DNA of 64,000 nt, from the NCBI RefSeq assembly GCF_021261325.1, contig NZ_JAJSBI010000001.1, positions 789,348 through 853,347 of the forward strand. The letters are read 5' to 3'. Under the pieces are notes generated by a model. The model ran no database searches. It had not been told where the DNA came from and saw only the letters and a list, made by a program, of their open reading frames with translations. This stretch comes from Streptomyces guryensis (lineage in GTDB: Bacteria; Actinomycetota; Actinomycetes; Streptomycetales; Streptomycetaceae). Positions 1 to 8,652 of this stretch are shown here, piece after piece (positions within the stretch are counted from its first letter, which is position 1; each line of letters opens with the position of its first letter). The position numbers were made by a program, and so were the translations under genes.

Positions 1-696
1 GACACAGCAGTGCTGCAGCTGCCCAGGACGACGGACGGATTCACCGCCACAGATCCAGAGCGTGAGACCACACTCATCGCTGTGCGTGCCTGCGACGTCC
101 CAGAACGTCAGCGGTTCAGTTTCGCTCACGAGCTTGGGCACCTGCTGTGGAACGACGGTGCCCAAGTGCACGAGCTGGATGACGGGCGAACGCCCGGGGA
201 GCGGCGGTGTGATGCCTTCGCCCGCCACCTCTTGGCGCCGGAGGAAGGAATTAACACATGGCTATCCGCCGCTAGGCTGTCTGAAAAGGGCAGTATAAAC
301 GAGCGTACGGTAGCGCTCCTGGCCCGCCACTTCCGAGTCAGCTTCGTCGTGATTCTCATCCAGCTTGAATTGATGTCGCTGATCACGGAAATCCAGAAGA
401 AGGAACTTCGCGGGCCGACCGGCGCCCAGCTGGCGCAGCGGTATGGCTGGGGGCCGGCATACAAGCAAGAACAGCAGGCTGCCGAAGCGGTAAGGGCTCC
501 TCGGCGTATCCTGGAGCGCGCGGTCGAAGCATACCGTCGGAATATGATTGGAGTCCGCGCTCTGGCTATGCTTGAAGGGCGTCGTCCGGAAGAGGTCGAA
601 GCCGGACTCAGGGAAGCTGGCATAGTTCCCAGCCCTCCGAGTCCAAAGCGCGCTAATCTCTCGCGGTTGGTCGCCCGCGGCTTGGCGAAGGACTAG
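1..696 (+). CDS. ImmA/IrrE-family metallopeptidase, 5' end outside window
   Basis: Zinc metallopeptidase of the ImmA/IrrE (DUF955) type. Counting from the GTG at 10, the HELGH zinc motif lies at residues 40-44, and E64 in GERRCDAFA is the likely third ligand. The frame is open to base 1 and the family's N-terminus is missing, so the true start is probably upstream of the window. Known members cleave a repressor-type partner; none is visible here. A PIN-like gene follows 37 bp downstream on the same strand, an arrangement often seen for ImmA/IrrE plus a toxin-like partner. The family call is firm; the substrate is unknown. Confidence 0.85.
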   Translation, partial: DTAVLQLPRTTDGFTATDPERETTLIAVRACDVPERQRFSFAHELGHLLWNDGAQVHELDDGRTPGERRCDAFARHLLAPEEGINTWLSAARLSEKGSINERTVALLARHFRVSFVVILIQLELMSLITEIQKKELRGPTGAQLAQRYGWGPAYKQEQQAAEAVRAPRRILERAVEAYRRNMIGVRALAMLEGRRPEEVEAGLREAGIVPSPPSPKRANLSRLVARGLAKD

Positions 697-733
697 TAGA
701 GTAGTCCAGACGGAGGCGTCGAAGGGGTGGGGC

Positions 734-1393
734 TTGCCCGAGGAGCGGATAGAGGCATCCGGTGAGGACGCTTCACTGGAGCAACAGGAACCGGTCTGCA
801 TTCTGGACGCGGTCATCTGCGTGCACTTCGTCGGCGCAAACCTCCAGCGCCTCCTGGTGGACGTCCTGCAGAAGGCCGACCTCGTGCTCCTCGTGCCACA
901 AGAAGTCTGCGACGAAGTCGCACGTAAAGACCGGAAGTACAAGGGGATCAAGCTCAGATGGGCCCGCTTCACGAACAGTGACTGCGTCAGGGTGCTGCCG
1001 GCGCTCCAAGCCCAGTCAGCACCCGACCGCGTGGTTGAGGTCTTCGTGGAAGTGCGAGGTCGTCAACTCGAAGATGCCCTGCGGGAGTCGAAGGATCTCG
1101 GCGAAGCAGTCGTCGTAGCCCACGGAGTGCACTACCAGGACCAGGGTCACGAGGTCCTGGTCGCCATCGATGACCAGGGCGGCCAGGCCCTCGCGGCAGA
1201 CCGCGATCTCCAGATCATCACCGTCGAGGATGTTCTGGAAATGGCTGTCGAATTCGGAAAATTCCCCACCGAGGGTGACCTCAAGAAGATCTACGAAAAG
1301 CTTCGTAAATTCGGCGACGGGCTGCCACCCTACGGGTACACGTCACTGTCCGTCCGTTTCAAGGAATGGCTGGCCCGTAAGTCGGAGGGGTAG
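734..1393 (+). CDS. PIN-like domain protein downstream of ImmA/IrrE gene
   Basis: 219 aa, starting with TTG. The spaced acidic residues D25, E61, D121/E124 and D146-147, set in alternating hydrophobic strands (VCILDAVICVHF, then LGEAVVVAHG), fit a PIN-like ribonuclease fold. The C-terminus (about 170-219) is charged and helical. Together with the preceding ImmA/IrrE gene it probably forms a two-gene operon in which peptidase and nuclease regulate each other. The fold is inferred from the pattern only; sequence identity to known PIN toxins was not testable. The start is uncertain because no strong Shine-Dalgarno is seen. Confidence 0.55.
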   Translation: MPEERIEASGEDASLEQQEPVCILDAVICVHFVGANLQRLLVDVLQKADLVLLVPQEVCDEVARKDRKYKGIKLRWARFTNSDCVRVLPALQAQSAPDRVVEVFVEVRGRQLEDALRESKDLGEAVVVAHGVHYQDQGHEVLVAIDDQGGQALAADRDLQIITVEDVLEMAVEFGKFPTEGDLKKIYEKLRKFGDGLPPYGYTSLSVRFKEWLARKSEG

Positions 1394-1714
1394 TGGCAGG
1401 CCCGGTTCCACTCCGTTACTCGCCTTCATCGCATCAACGAAGCAATTACTCCGTCCCCATTATCTCATGTGTGCGCCGGACAAGTGACAGATGATTGGCT
1501 CAACTGAGGGCCAGGGCAATTCGCCCAATGCCTCCCGATTCCGGTGGCGCTCAGCACTCGTGGGAAGCGACCTGCCAGCCCTGTGACCCTCGGTGGGATC
1601 CAGGTTGTCAGTGGGCGTCAGTACGATCTCGGGAGACGAGCCACATGCCCTTCGTGATCAAGGAGCATGCGGACGGCCGACACTGCAGTACCGCGTTTCG
1701 GTAAGGGGCAGGAC
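1394..1714 (+). other. Intergenic region, no supported gene
   Basis: About 320 bp between the PIN-like gene and the CoiA-like gene. A 69-codon open frame (1495-1704) has no family signature and no ribosome site. A purine-rich GGGGCAGG lies just before the ATG at 1715. Confidence 0.4.
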
Positions 1715-3190
1715 ATGACTTTCGACACGAGGTTGATTCAGACAGCAGTCCTGGGTGATCCCGACTCAGACGAGCCGGTGATCTGTCCAGAGGACCCGAT
1801 CGAACTGGACATCTTCAAGGAGGAGACGCAAGGGGCCACATTCTGGTGCAGCCCCTTGTTGGGGGGATGCGGCCGGCAGCTGGGGACACGGAGATGCGTT
1901 ACCCGCGCGTCCCACTTCTTCCATCTTCACGATCCGGAGGGTGTGCAGTCTGATTGCACCCGGCGTACACGGGGCGGAGGTATCGGCAGCGCCGATCACC
2001 TCTTCGTCAAGAGCGCGATGCAGAGGATGTTCCACCGCCAGGGACTGGAGCCGCGGTACCGGTTCGTAAGCCTTGATGACGCACCGGTCGGCTCGGTGGT
2101 GGACATCGAGCTCAACGGCCACAAACTACGCGTTCACATGAACAAGGACGTCCCTATCGATTGGAAAGCGGTCGGGACTGGTGAACTCATCCTGGGGCCC
2201 GGAGTCCAGATCAGCGACGACCTGCTGCAGGTGCTGCGGTATGTCAACCGCGTGAAGTTCAGGAGCGAGGGCCGTCGACGGATCATGGTCATCGGTACAC
2301 AAGTCGCAGGGGAAGCCACGACCTGGGGCATCGATCCATCAGACTGCAAAATCGCAGATGACGGCTGGCTCGTGACACCCGTCGTGGAACGAGTCTGGAA
2401 CACCGAGGGCCACGACCCCGCACGGCTGCAGGACGTGTGCAGGAGAGCAGGCGATGAAACGGCATCCGAAGCTTCGCCGCAGATCGGGGAGCTGATCCGC
2501 CTGATCAAGTTGGACATGCATGCCGGGCTGACAGGCTCAGTCCAGAGCCTGTGTGCACAGGCCGAGCAAGAGATCAGTAGATGTCGGGGTACAGCCCTCA
2601 GCCGGCTGAGCGCGGTGCTAGCGGAGGCCCATGACTGGCACAACGGACAGGACCGTGATCGGCAACGCCTCTTCACCCTCCTCGGCAAGGCTCAGCGAAA
2701 CCGCGACGTTACCCAGACACGCGCTCTGGTCGCCCGGGCAGAAAAGCTCCTCAAGCGGGGCACGCCAGCCTCACAGGCAGAAAAGGACCTCCTGGCGTCC
2801 GCGCGGCGAATGATGGCGACACCTGCTCCGGTGCCAACGCCCAGGCCTCCCACTCCGTCTCACACGGTCAACATTCAGCCGCAACCCCAACCCGAGCACC
2901 AGGCGCCGGCAGACCGTTCACGGCAAAAGCAGCGGGCTGAGCGCGAAGACCTGACGAAAGCCAAGGAAATTATCGTTCGTCTGCGCAACAGGAGACTGTC
3001 TGACAAAGAACGGCTGGACCTCCTTACCCGACTGGTCTCGTTGGAGGAGACCGTCGGCCACCGTTTCTCCGTCCGCGAGCGACATGACGTACAGCGCTGG
3101 AAGAGGAGGTTTCCCTCCCTACGCGATAGTGCCGCAGCGACAGTCGTTACTGAAAGTGATGTACCGGGGGTCGCTGCCATGTCCGAGTGA
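1715..3190 (+). CDS. CoiA-like putative nuclease protein (short paralogue)
   Basis: 491 aa from the ATG at 1715, chosen over the in-frame start at 1667 because GGGGCAGG precedes it and the paralogue at 40279-43143 begins at the same point. The N-terminal about 150 residues match that paralogue: RLIQTAVLGD, a CSPLLGGCGRQL cysteine pair, HFFHLHDP, DCTRR, SADHLFVKSAMQ and VDIELNGHKLRV. This Cys/His cluster followed by an SADH-x-K helix and a D-x-E strand is the layout of CoiA-like PD-(D/E)XK nucleases. The rest (about 270-490) is helical, with a proline-rich linker near residue 375 and a charged C-terminus. It is unlinked to the other copy, which ends a DISARM-like operon. A DNA-processing role is inference. 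Confidence 0.6.
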   Translation: MTFDTRLIQTAVLGDPDSDEPVICPEDPIELDIFKEETQGATFWCSPLLGGCGRQLGTRRCVTRASHFFHLHDPEGVQSDCTRRTRGGGIGSADHLFVKSAMQRMFHRQGLEPRYRFVSLDDAPVGSVVDIELNGHKLRVHMNKDVPIDWKAVGTGELILGPGVQISDDLLQVLRYVNRVKFRSEGRRRIMVIGTQVAGEATTWGIDPSDCKIADDGWLVTPVVERVWNTEGHDPARLQDVCRRAGDETASEASPQIGELIRLIKLDMHAGLTGSVQSLCAQAEQEISRCRGTALSRLSAVLAEAHDWHNGQDRDRQRLFTLLGKAQRNRDVTQTRALVARAEKLLKRGTPASQAEKDLLASARRMMATPAPVPTPRPPTPSHTVNIQPQPQPEHQAPADRSRQKQRAEREDLTKAKEIIVRLRNRRLSDKERLDLLTRLVSLEETVGHRFSVRERHDVQRWKRRFPSLRDSAAATVVTESDVPGVAAMSE

Positions 3191-3289
3191 TGGTGCACCT
3201 ACTCCGGGAGAATTTGCCCTTCCCTGTTCTCCGGAGCGAGGTAAAGAGCGATGCCCGTCATGAAACTTCTGTCTCTCGCGGTTTGAGGT

Positions 3290-3434
3290 CGGGCGGGTAG
3301 CATTTGCGCGGAGCCAGGTGTCGAGGGCGAGGGCGACGATGTCTCCGTGCGGTACGCCCGTAGCGGCGGATCCGGCGCTGGAGCTGGAGGACTTCGGGGA
3401 CGGCGTGGTTGAACTGTCCGCGTTTGGTGTGCCG
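3290..3434 (-). pseudogene. Degraded fragment of the ParB-like gene found at 15765-16076
   Basis: About 145 bp here are nearly identical to 15796-15956, the middle and end of the small ParB-like gene, including the part coding HTKRGQFNHAVPEVLQLQ and HGDIVALALDTWLR. About 13 bp after GTACGCC are missing, which shifts the frame, and both ends are cut off. No intact gene can be read. The rest of 3191-3733 holds nothing else that can be supported. The fragment shows that plasmid-module DNA was copied to, or once extended to, this point. Confidence 0.75.
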
Positions 3435-3733
3435 GTTTGCTCCAAGAGTCACTGATGGGCGCCGGGGTGAGTACGGAGCGCGGGCGTAAAGACCACTGCC
3501 GTGTTGCTCAGTCACCGCGCGCAGCCAGCTTCGGGGGGTTGCGCAGTGTCCGCCGGCCCCAGACGCTGTCCTAGCTGGACATACCTCGGACCGCAGGGGA
3601 GACGCCTTGGAAGAAAAAGAAGAAAGGGGCAGTGGCCGCGGAACGGCGAGTGCCCCTTTAAGTCTGCAGCCAATGTAGCACGGACTCTGCTAGATGAGCA
3701 GGGCGCAGTGTGGTGATCGGCTAGGGTGCTGCG

Positions 3734-5368
3734 ATGGCATCGCCCCCTACTTCGGAGCCCTACGCCCGGCACGTGTTAGCTCGGATGGCGGACTACTTCA
3801 CTGACGAAGGCACACCATGGGCGCGTCGGCTGTGGGACATAGGATCCGTGCTGGCTCTGGAAGAACTGTGGGAGGCGGGCTACTGGCAAGCCCACGGGGT
3901 GCTCTCACAGACCGCCTGTGACTGGCAACGTAATGAGCTCAACGCCTTGATCGGCCCCGATCGAGGCCTTGGCGACAGGGAGCTGCGCAAGGAGCTCACC
4001 GAGCTGCTGAAAAAGCCGCTGCCGGATCCGAGCCCCACCCGCCGCCGACTCAAGGAGATCATCGGCCACGTGCGGGCCGGCTACCTGGAACGCTGGGCAG
4101 CCGCCGTAAATGTTCCTATCGAGGAGCGCGTCAAGCCGGAGCGCTACTCCCGCACTGTCGCCTCTCACCTCCTGGACCTGGGATATAGCGCCAGCCACCT
4201 GAAGGCATGGGCGAACGATCTTTATCAGGCTCGCGCAACCACGGCAGACATCGCAGACAGCTCCGCAGAACTCGCCAGGACCCCGGCCAGCATGTTCGAG
4301 GTGCTGGTGGTGCTGGAGAAGGTGCCCCGGCGGGAGCTGGCAGAGCCGCTTGAGAACTGGCTGGACAAAGGCAAGGTCGTGAGCTGGTTGCGCGAGCACG
4401 GGCACGACACATCGGGTGTCCGCCCCGGAGGCGGGTTCATCTACCAGGTCCAGGCCCGCGACCCCTTCAGCGCCGCCGAGCAGGCACGGCAGCTGGTGGA
4501 GCGCATGACCGCACGCGCCCAGTTCCTGCGCAGGGACCGGGGCGGTGTAGAGCCTCTCCCGTACATCTGGGTCGCACGCCACGCGAAGCCTGTCCCGCTC
4601 GAACCCCCGGCTCGGGGCGCGGATGTCCTGACCCTCGTCAACGAGGGACACCTCTACCGAATCTCAAGCCAGCGCAGCCGGATCGACGATGCGCTGGAGC
4701 TCGCGGCCGCGGTCAACCGTGGTCCGATGGCTCCGGCTGTCGCCGGGGCCTGGGCCGCTGTGGAATCGCTGCTTTCGCATCCGGACGATCCCAAGGAGAA
4801 CGAGCGCTCGGGCAAAGCGGTGGCAGCCGACCGGATGGCGGCTATCATCGCCTGCTCTTGGCCCCGCGCCGAGCTCACCGCCCTCGCACACCGACACAAG
4901 CCCCGGCAAGCAGATGACCTCACCCGCGCAATCGCGGCCTGCACGACGAATCAGGAACGCGCCAGGCTGGTAGCCGAGGCATTGCGTACCAAAGGAGCCG
5001 GGGCACTTGACTTCACCCGGACGCCCACCAAATACTCCGACAATCCCGCTGCCCAGCGCATGGCCGACCTGGTCCAAGACCCCCGACCAGTTCTGAACGA
5101 CGTCGCGGGAGCCTTTCGGATCGCGCTGCGACGCCTGTACCGCACCCGGAACATCATCCTGCACGGCGGTGCCACCCAGGGCGTGGCGCTAGAGGCGTCG
5201 CTTCGCACAGCCGCGCCGCTCGTAGGCGCAGGCCTGGACCGTATCGTGCACGCTGCGTACGCCGAGGACCTCCCCCCTCTAGACCTTGCGGCCCGGGCCG
5301 AGGTCGCCCTCCAGCTCGTCAACGGCGAAACCAGACTCTCCGTAGTCGATCTGCTGGAACCTGTCTGA
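3734..5368 (+). CDS. HEPN-domain protein, candidate abortive-infection effector
   Basis: 544 aa, start ATG. The C-terminal third has a HEPN-like helical pattern (WAAVESLLS near residue 340) and the RNase motif R-x4-H as RNIILH at 472-477, directly after RIALRRLYRTRN, as in ApeA-like HEPN proteins. The N-terminal 300 residues are helical and match nothing I recognise. HEPN proteins with this motif usually cut RNA in toxin or phage-defence settings. It stands alone, with no antitoxin-like partner, and its transcript ends at the perfect hairpin at 5499-5530. The motif is seen; an anti-phage role is inference. Confidence 0.6.
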   Translation: MASPPTSEPYARHVLARMADYFTDEGTPWARRLWDIGSVLALEELWEAGYWQAHGVLSQTACDWQRNELNALIGPDRGLGDRELRKELTELLKKPLPDPSPTRRRLKEIIGHVRAGYLERWAAAVNVPIEERVKPERYSRTVASHLLDLGYSASHLKAWANDLYQARATTADIADSSAELARTPASMFEVLVVLEKVPRRELAEPLENWLDKGKVVSWLREHGHDTSGVRPGGGFIYQVQARDPFSAAEQARQLVERMTARAQFLRRDRGGVEPLPYIWVARHAKPVPLEPPARGADVLTLVNEGHLYRISSQRSRIDDALELAAAVNRGPMAPAVAGAWAAVESLLSHPDDPKENERSGKAVAADRMAAIIACSWPRAELTALAHRHKPRQADDLTRAIAACTTNQERARLVAEALRTKGAGALDFTRTPTKYSDNPAAQRMADLVQDPRPVLNDVAGAFRIALRRLYRTRNIILHGGATQGVALEASLRTAAPLVGAGLDRIVHAAYAEDLPPLDLAARAEVALQLVNGETRLSVVDLLEPV

Positions 5369-5498
5369 ACATACTGGCCGTCGGCGGTCACGCTCATGAC
5401 CTGAGTAGGCCAGACAGTGAGAGAACTGGCCGCCGATGCTGAGGTATTTCGTCAGCTGCTTAAGCCGACTCCCTCGTGAGCCGATCCCGGCAACAGGT

Positions 5499-5530
5499 GC
5501 GACGGCCGCTCTGCGGAGAGCGGCCGTCGC
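5499..5530. terminator. Bidirectional hairpin terminator
   Basis: Perfect 14-bp inverted repeat, GCGACGGCCGCTCT at 5499-5512 and its complement at 5517-5530, with a 4-nt loop. It lies between the convergent HEPN gene and the 58-aa membrane-protein gene. Confidence 0.8.
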
Positions 5531-5536
5531 GTATGG

Positions 5537-5713
5537 CTATCGCCTCTGCTCGAAAAGGACGAGGAAGGGGGAGACGTACCCCGAGGCCTCCAGCGGGGTG
5601 GTGTGCCCCATGATGATCAGTAGGACTCCGGCCAGCAGCGCGCTGCTGTACATGTAGAGGATCGCCGGATCGGTTCCGTGATTGCCTTCGGCAGTGGTGC
5701 CGCTATCGGACAT
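5537..5713 (-). CDS. Small single-pass membrane protein (58 aa)
   Basis: A TTG start is possible at 5734, but AGGAG lies 10 nt before the ATG at 5713, giving 58 aa. Residues about 18-38 (LYMYSSALLAGVLLIIMG) form one transmembrane helix, followed by a short tail ending in FEQRR. It sits 122 bp downstream of the restriction-enzyme gene on the same strand and ends at the hairpin at 5499-5530. No family is recognised. A small membrane effector or accessory of the upstream enzyme is possible but not shown. Confidence 0.5.
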   Translation of the reverse strand: MSDSGTTAEGNHGTDPAILYMYSSALLAGVLLIIMGHTTPLEASGYVSPFLVLFEQRR

Positions 5714-5835
5714 ACTGGAGAAGCTCCTGTTCAATGCTGGACATGGGTGCGGTTACTCACAGCGCCTAGGAACCCTGTGAGACCGGGAGGGCGGTCGGGA
5801 TGGCGTCGCATGCCTGTGCGGTGTCATCCCGACCG

Positions 5836-6738
5836 TCAGTCATGGGTCGATACGAAACCTCCGTCTTCGCGTGGCCATACGACCTCGATGCACAGGGACG
5901 CGCAGAGATCGAGCAGGTCCTCTCGCGGCTGCGAGGGCAGGAGTACAGCGAGGGTCGGCGTGGGGTTGAAGAACCGCCGGAAGTCCAGCAGCTTCCCGAT
6001 CGCCTCACGGACAGCAGCCCGGGTTGCGCTCCCCTTCGCCTCGATCAACCGGTTCTCCGTGGAGTCGAGCAGATCCACCCTGTAGGGCGTGGTCTCGCCG
6101 GCCAGTGTCAGCTGAGCTTGGGTCAGGCTGCGCCCCGATGCCCGCAGATGCGCGGCGTAGCTTTCCACCAGCTGTGCTTCGGTGTGCGCACGCGACGGAC
6201 GTATCTCCGAGGTGTGCCTGGATTGGTAAGTCGGCTGCAGTTCGACGATGCGCACCGTTGTCGCTGGTGTCCTGGGGAGCTGCGGGCCTCCATCGGCGAT
6301 CGCGCCGATGGGCCGAAGCCGAAAGATGATCACGTTGCGGTTGGTGCCGTCCTCGTCCGGGGCGTCTGCGGAGTAGTACGGCGTCTCGTCGTCCAGGCGG
6401 AAGCGTCCCAAGTGGCGATACAGCGGAGCCCCACCGGTAGGCCGATTCGGGAGCCGGTGAAACACGTGCAGCGTGCGGTTGTCTTCTTGGTGGCGTAGGA
6501 GGGAGCGGTTCCCCTGTGTCATCGTCTGGTTGCCACGGGCGCCCTGCCCCATGAAGTGGAAGGTCCCGTCGTCGCCCCACCCCGTGTAGTCCGAGGCGGG
6601 GGAACTGTCCATGGTGAAAAGCATGACCATCCGCGACGCAGAGGAGGGAGCGATGCCTCCCTGTGGGGTCCCGCCGAAACGCCGGTGCAGCTCGCGCCGC
6701 GTCAGTTCCTCGCCCACTACCAGCTCTGTATCGGTCAT
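5836..6738 (-). CDS. Type IV-like restriction enzyme: ScoMcrA-type SRA-like domain plus PD-(D/E)XK nuclease
   Basis: 300 aa, ATG at 6738 behind GGGAGGTGAGGGC. Residues about 10-125 follow the modified-DNA-binding (SRA-like) domain of ScoMcrA-type enzymes: TRRELHRRFGG, QGGIAPS, MVMLFT, then a glycine-rich FHFMGQGARG with TMTQGNRSLL and LHVF. The C-terminal part has a nuclease core with D222 and E233-A-K235 (YRVDLLDS then RLIEAKGS), followed by AIGKLLDFRRFF. ScoMcrA itself ends in HNH; here a PD-(D/E)XK domain takes that place. It probably cuts modified (methylated or phosphorothioated) DNA. The modification preference cannot be read from sequence. Confidence 0.7.
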   Translation of the reverse strand: MTDTELVVGEELTRRELHRRFGGTPQGGIAPSSASRMVMLFTMDSSPASDYTGWGDDGTFHFMGQGARGNQTMTQGNRSLLRHQEDNRTLHVFHRLPNRPTGGAPLYRHLGRFRLDDETPYYSADAPDEDGTNRNVIIFRLRPIGAIADGGPQLPRTPATTVRIVELQPTYQSRHTSEIRPSRAHTEAQLVESYAAHLRASGRSLTQAQLTLAGETTPYRVDLLDSTENRLIEAKGSATRAAVREAIGKLLDFRRFFNPTPTLAVLLPSQPREDLLDLCASLCIEVVWPREDGGFVSTHD

Positions 6739-6767
6739 GCCCTCACCTCCCAGTACAGAGGGTAACT

Positions 6768-6795
6768 AAACCAGGTTGGTATTCGACCCTGGTTT
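6768..6795. promoter_or_regulatory. Inverted repeat upstream of the SRA-like restriction gene
   Basis: AAACCAGG (6768-6775) and its complement CCTGGTTT (6788-6795) are separated by 12 bp, 30 bp upstream of the start codon. The spacing fits a dimeric repressor operator. Bases 6796-7206 are AT-richer than their surroundings and hold no supported gene; they probably carry the promoters of the two divergent units. Confidence 0.35.
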
Positions 6796-7206
6796 GCGTA
6801 GCAGGAAGCTCACAGGAGGCTCATTCCAGTCGATGATTTATGGATTAATGCGGACGAAAGGTGCAATCATGTGCTCCTGCTAGTTATCTATTTGTTATAT
6901 TCCGTCGCGGTCGGCTGGCTTCGCGTCGCCGCGTGGACCCGGTGGGGGCGTGTGGTTGCGCTCGGGTGGACGGGTTCGATGGGGCAAGTGGCTGATTAAT
7001 GGGCGTGGACTACCGATCGAACAACGTGATCATGACATTCCCGAGAAGTGATGTAGGCCTCAACTCATGTGGTCTGTCCTGTATTCAGTGCACCGATAGC
7101 CTCGATGGGGCACACGCCGCTGTTGGCCAGCACCCTGCCGTATCGAGCCGGGGAGGCCTAGCGACAGGGCTGCTGGCGAAGGCCACGGCCGGGGGGAGAG
7201 AGACCT

Positions 7207-8652
7207 GTGGGAGTCGCCGCGCGCACCGGGGACGGGCTGCTCTTCGGAGAGTCGTTCGGGCGGGTGCCCGTCGTACTTGAGGGAGTACCGGAGGGACTGC
7301 GTGCCGTCACAGTCCCGACACGGCGAGACGGACAGGACAGGTTGCCGCGTGATAGACGGCGGAAATTGAACGTCAGGCGGGTGGATTTGGTTCCAGCTGG
7401 CGAGGTGCCCCTGTTCAGCGCGCCCGAAGGGCTGTCGGCGTCGCACCTGGTGTGGGTCCTGGACTCCGGTCGACGCGAGTGGGTGTCCGTCGTCAAGCGA
7501 TTCGGTGCGCAGGCCTTCGAGGTGACGGCCGACCTGGTCCGCTGCGGGGCGGTGGTGTTGCGTTGCGAGGTCGACGAATTGCTCCACCTGGGTCGCCCGG
7601 TGCGCTGGACGTTGACTCAGGCCTGGCAGGAGCAAGCGGAAGATCGCTTGGCGGAACTGCGTGGTGCGCGTGATCCGCGCCGCGCGCGCCGTGAGCTTCT
7701 ACAGCTAATGGAACCGGTAGAGCAGCTCGCGCAGGAGCGCCAGCTTCTTGCCGCAGTCCCCGAAGGGGCCGGGCTGGTCGTTCCAACTGGAAGTCGCGTC
7801 CAGACGGCGGCGTGGTCGGTCTACGAGGCTGCGGTCCGGGCCGCCGTGCAGTGGTGGAAGCTGCGTGGTCAGGGGGAGAAAGAAGTGACCTTGAAGCAAC
7901 TGGCCGCTCACGCGCTGGGCGGCTCCAAGACGTGGACGGCACAGCAACAAGTCGGGTTTGCCAACCTCATCGGCGTGGACTTCGAGGGCGCAGTGCGTGA
8001 AGAAGACACCGATCTTCGGGTGAAGGGGCCCCTGTCGTGGCACATCGGCGAGGTTGCCGCGGACGCCTCGGTCGCCCAGCCCTGGGTCGGGCTGCCCTCT
8101 CAGGGCATCCGAGTGATCGGCCAGGCCCAATGTGGCGCCCGCGGTGTACTGGTGATCGAGAACTCCGACACCTTCGGAGCGGTTTGTCGCAGATTGCCGG
8201 AGCTGACCGCCAAGTGGCTGTGCGTCTGGGGCGCTGGCTACGCACGCGACCAGCTCGTCACGTTCCTTCAGTGGCTGCAGCCCAGGCCGATCGTCGCCTG
8301 GTGTGATCTGGACGCCGACGGCATCGGCATCATCCATGACCTGTCCCGCCGGCTCGGCACATCGGTGCACGCCGTCGGAATGGACGTGGACCTATGGCGC
8401 GACGGCCCATACCGGCGGCGTAAGAATCCTGAGCAAGACAAGGCCCTTGACGCCGAACATGCCGCGGACCTGGCACGGCACGTGACAGGCCCTCTGCGCG
8501 AGCTGGCCCTCGCCGTCGCCGAGAGCGGGGAGTCACGAGAGCAGGAGACGCTTTACCTCTCCGTTCTTCCCCGCCTGCCCGAGCTGCTGGAGCCCTTCCT
8601 CCACCTGCCCGTACCTGAGGTCGCCTACCTGAGCCAGGAGCAGACGCGGTGA
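7207..8652 (+). CDS. jetD-like: Wadjet JetD-like Toprim nuclease subunit
   Basis: 481 aa, GTG start behind GGGGGGAGAG. The C-terminal half carries the JetD-type Toprim nuclease signature: GVLVIENSDTF at about 310-322 (catalytic Glu), CVWGAGY, then WCDLDADGIGII near 366 with the D-x-D metal site. The N-terminus is a winged-helix-like arm. JetD cuts DNA trapped by the JetABC SMC complex, protecting against small circular plasmids. It is the first gene here, whereas in typical Wadjet loci JetD is last. It overlaps the next gene by GTGA. The Toprim call is strong; the exact Wadjet type cannot be assigned. Confidence 0.7.
   Translation: MGVAARTGDGLLFGESFGRVPVVLEGVPEGLRAVTVPTRRDGQDRLPRDRRRKLNVRRVDLVPAGEVPLFSAPEGLSASHLVWVLDSGRREWVSVVKRFGAQAFEVTADLVRCGAVVLRCEVDELLHLGRPVRWTLTQAWQEQAEDRLAELRGARDPRRARRELLQLMEPVEQLAQERQLLAAVPEGAGLVVPTGSRVQTAAWSVYEAAVRAAVQWWKLRGQGEKEVTLKQLAAHALGGSKTWTAQQQVGFANLIGVDFEGAVREEDTDLRVKGPLSWHIGEVAADASVAQPWVGLPSQGIRVIGQAQCGARGVLVIENSDTFGAVCRRLPELTAKWLCVWGAGYARDQLVTFLQWLQPRPIVAWCDLDADGIGIIHDLSRRLGTSVHAVGMDVDLWRDGPYRRRKNPEQDKALDAEHAADLARHVTGPLRELALAVAESGESREQETLYLSVLPRLPELLEPFLHLPVPEVAYLSQEQTR

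Noticed and set aside
1495..1704. 69-codon frame between PIN-like and CoiA-like genes
   Set aside because: No family, no start signal, and Trp/Cys-rich chance composition.
6999..7280. 93-codon plus-strand frame before the jetD-like gene
   Set aside because: No ribosome site or family signature; it overlaps the jetD-like start in another frame.
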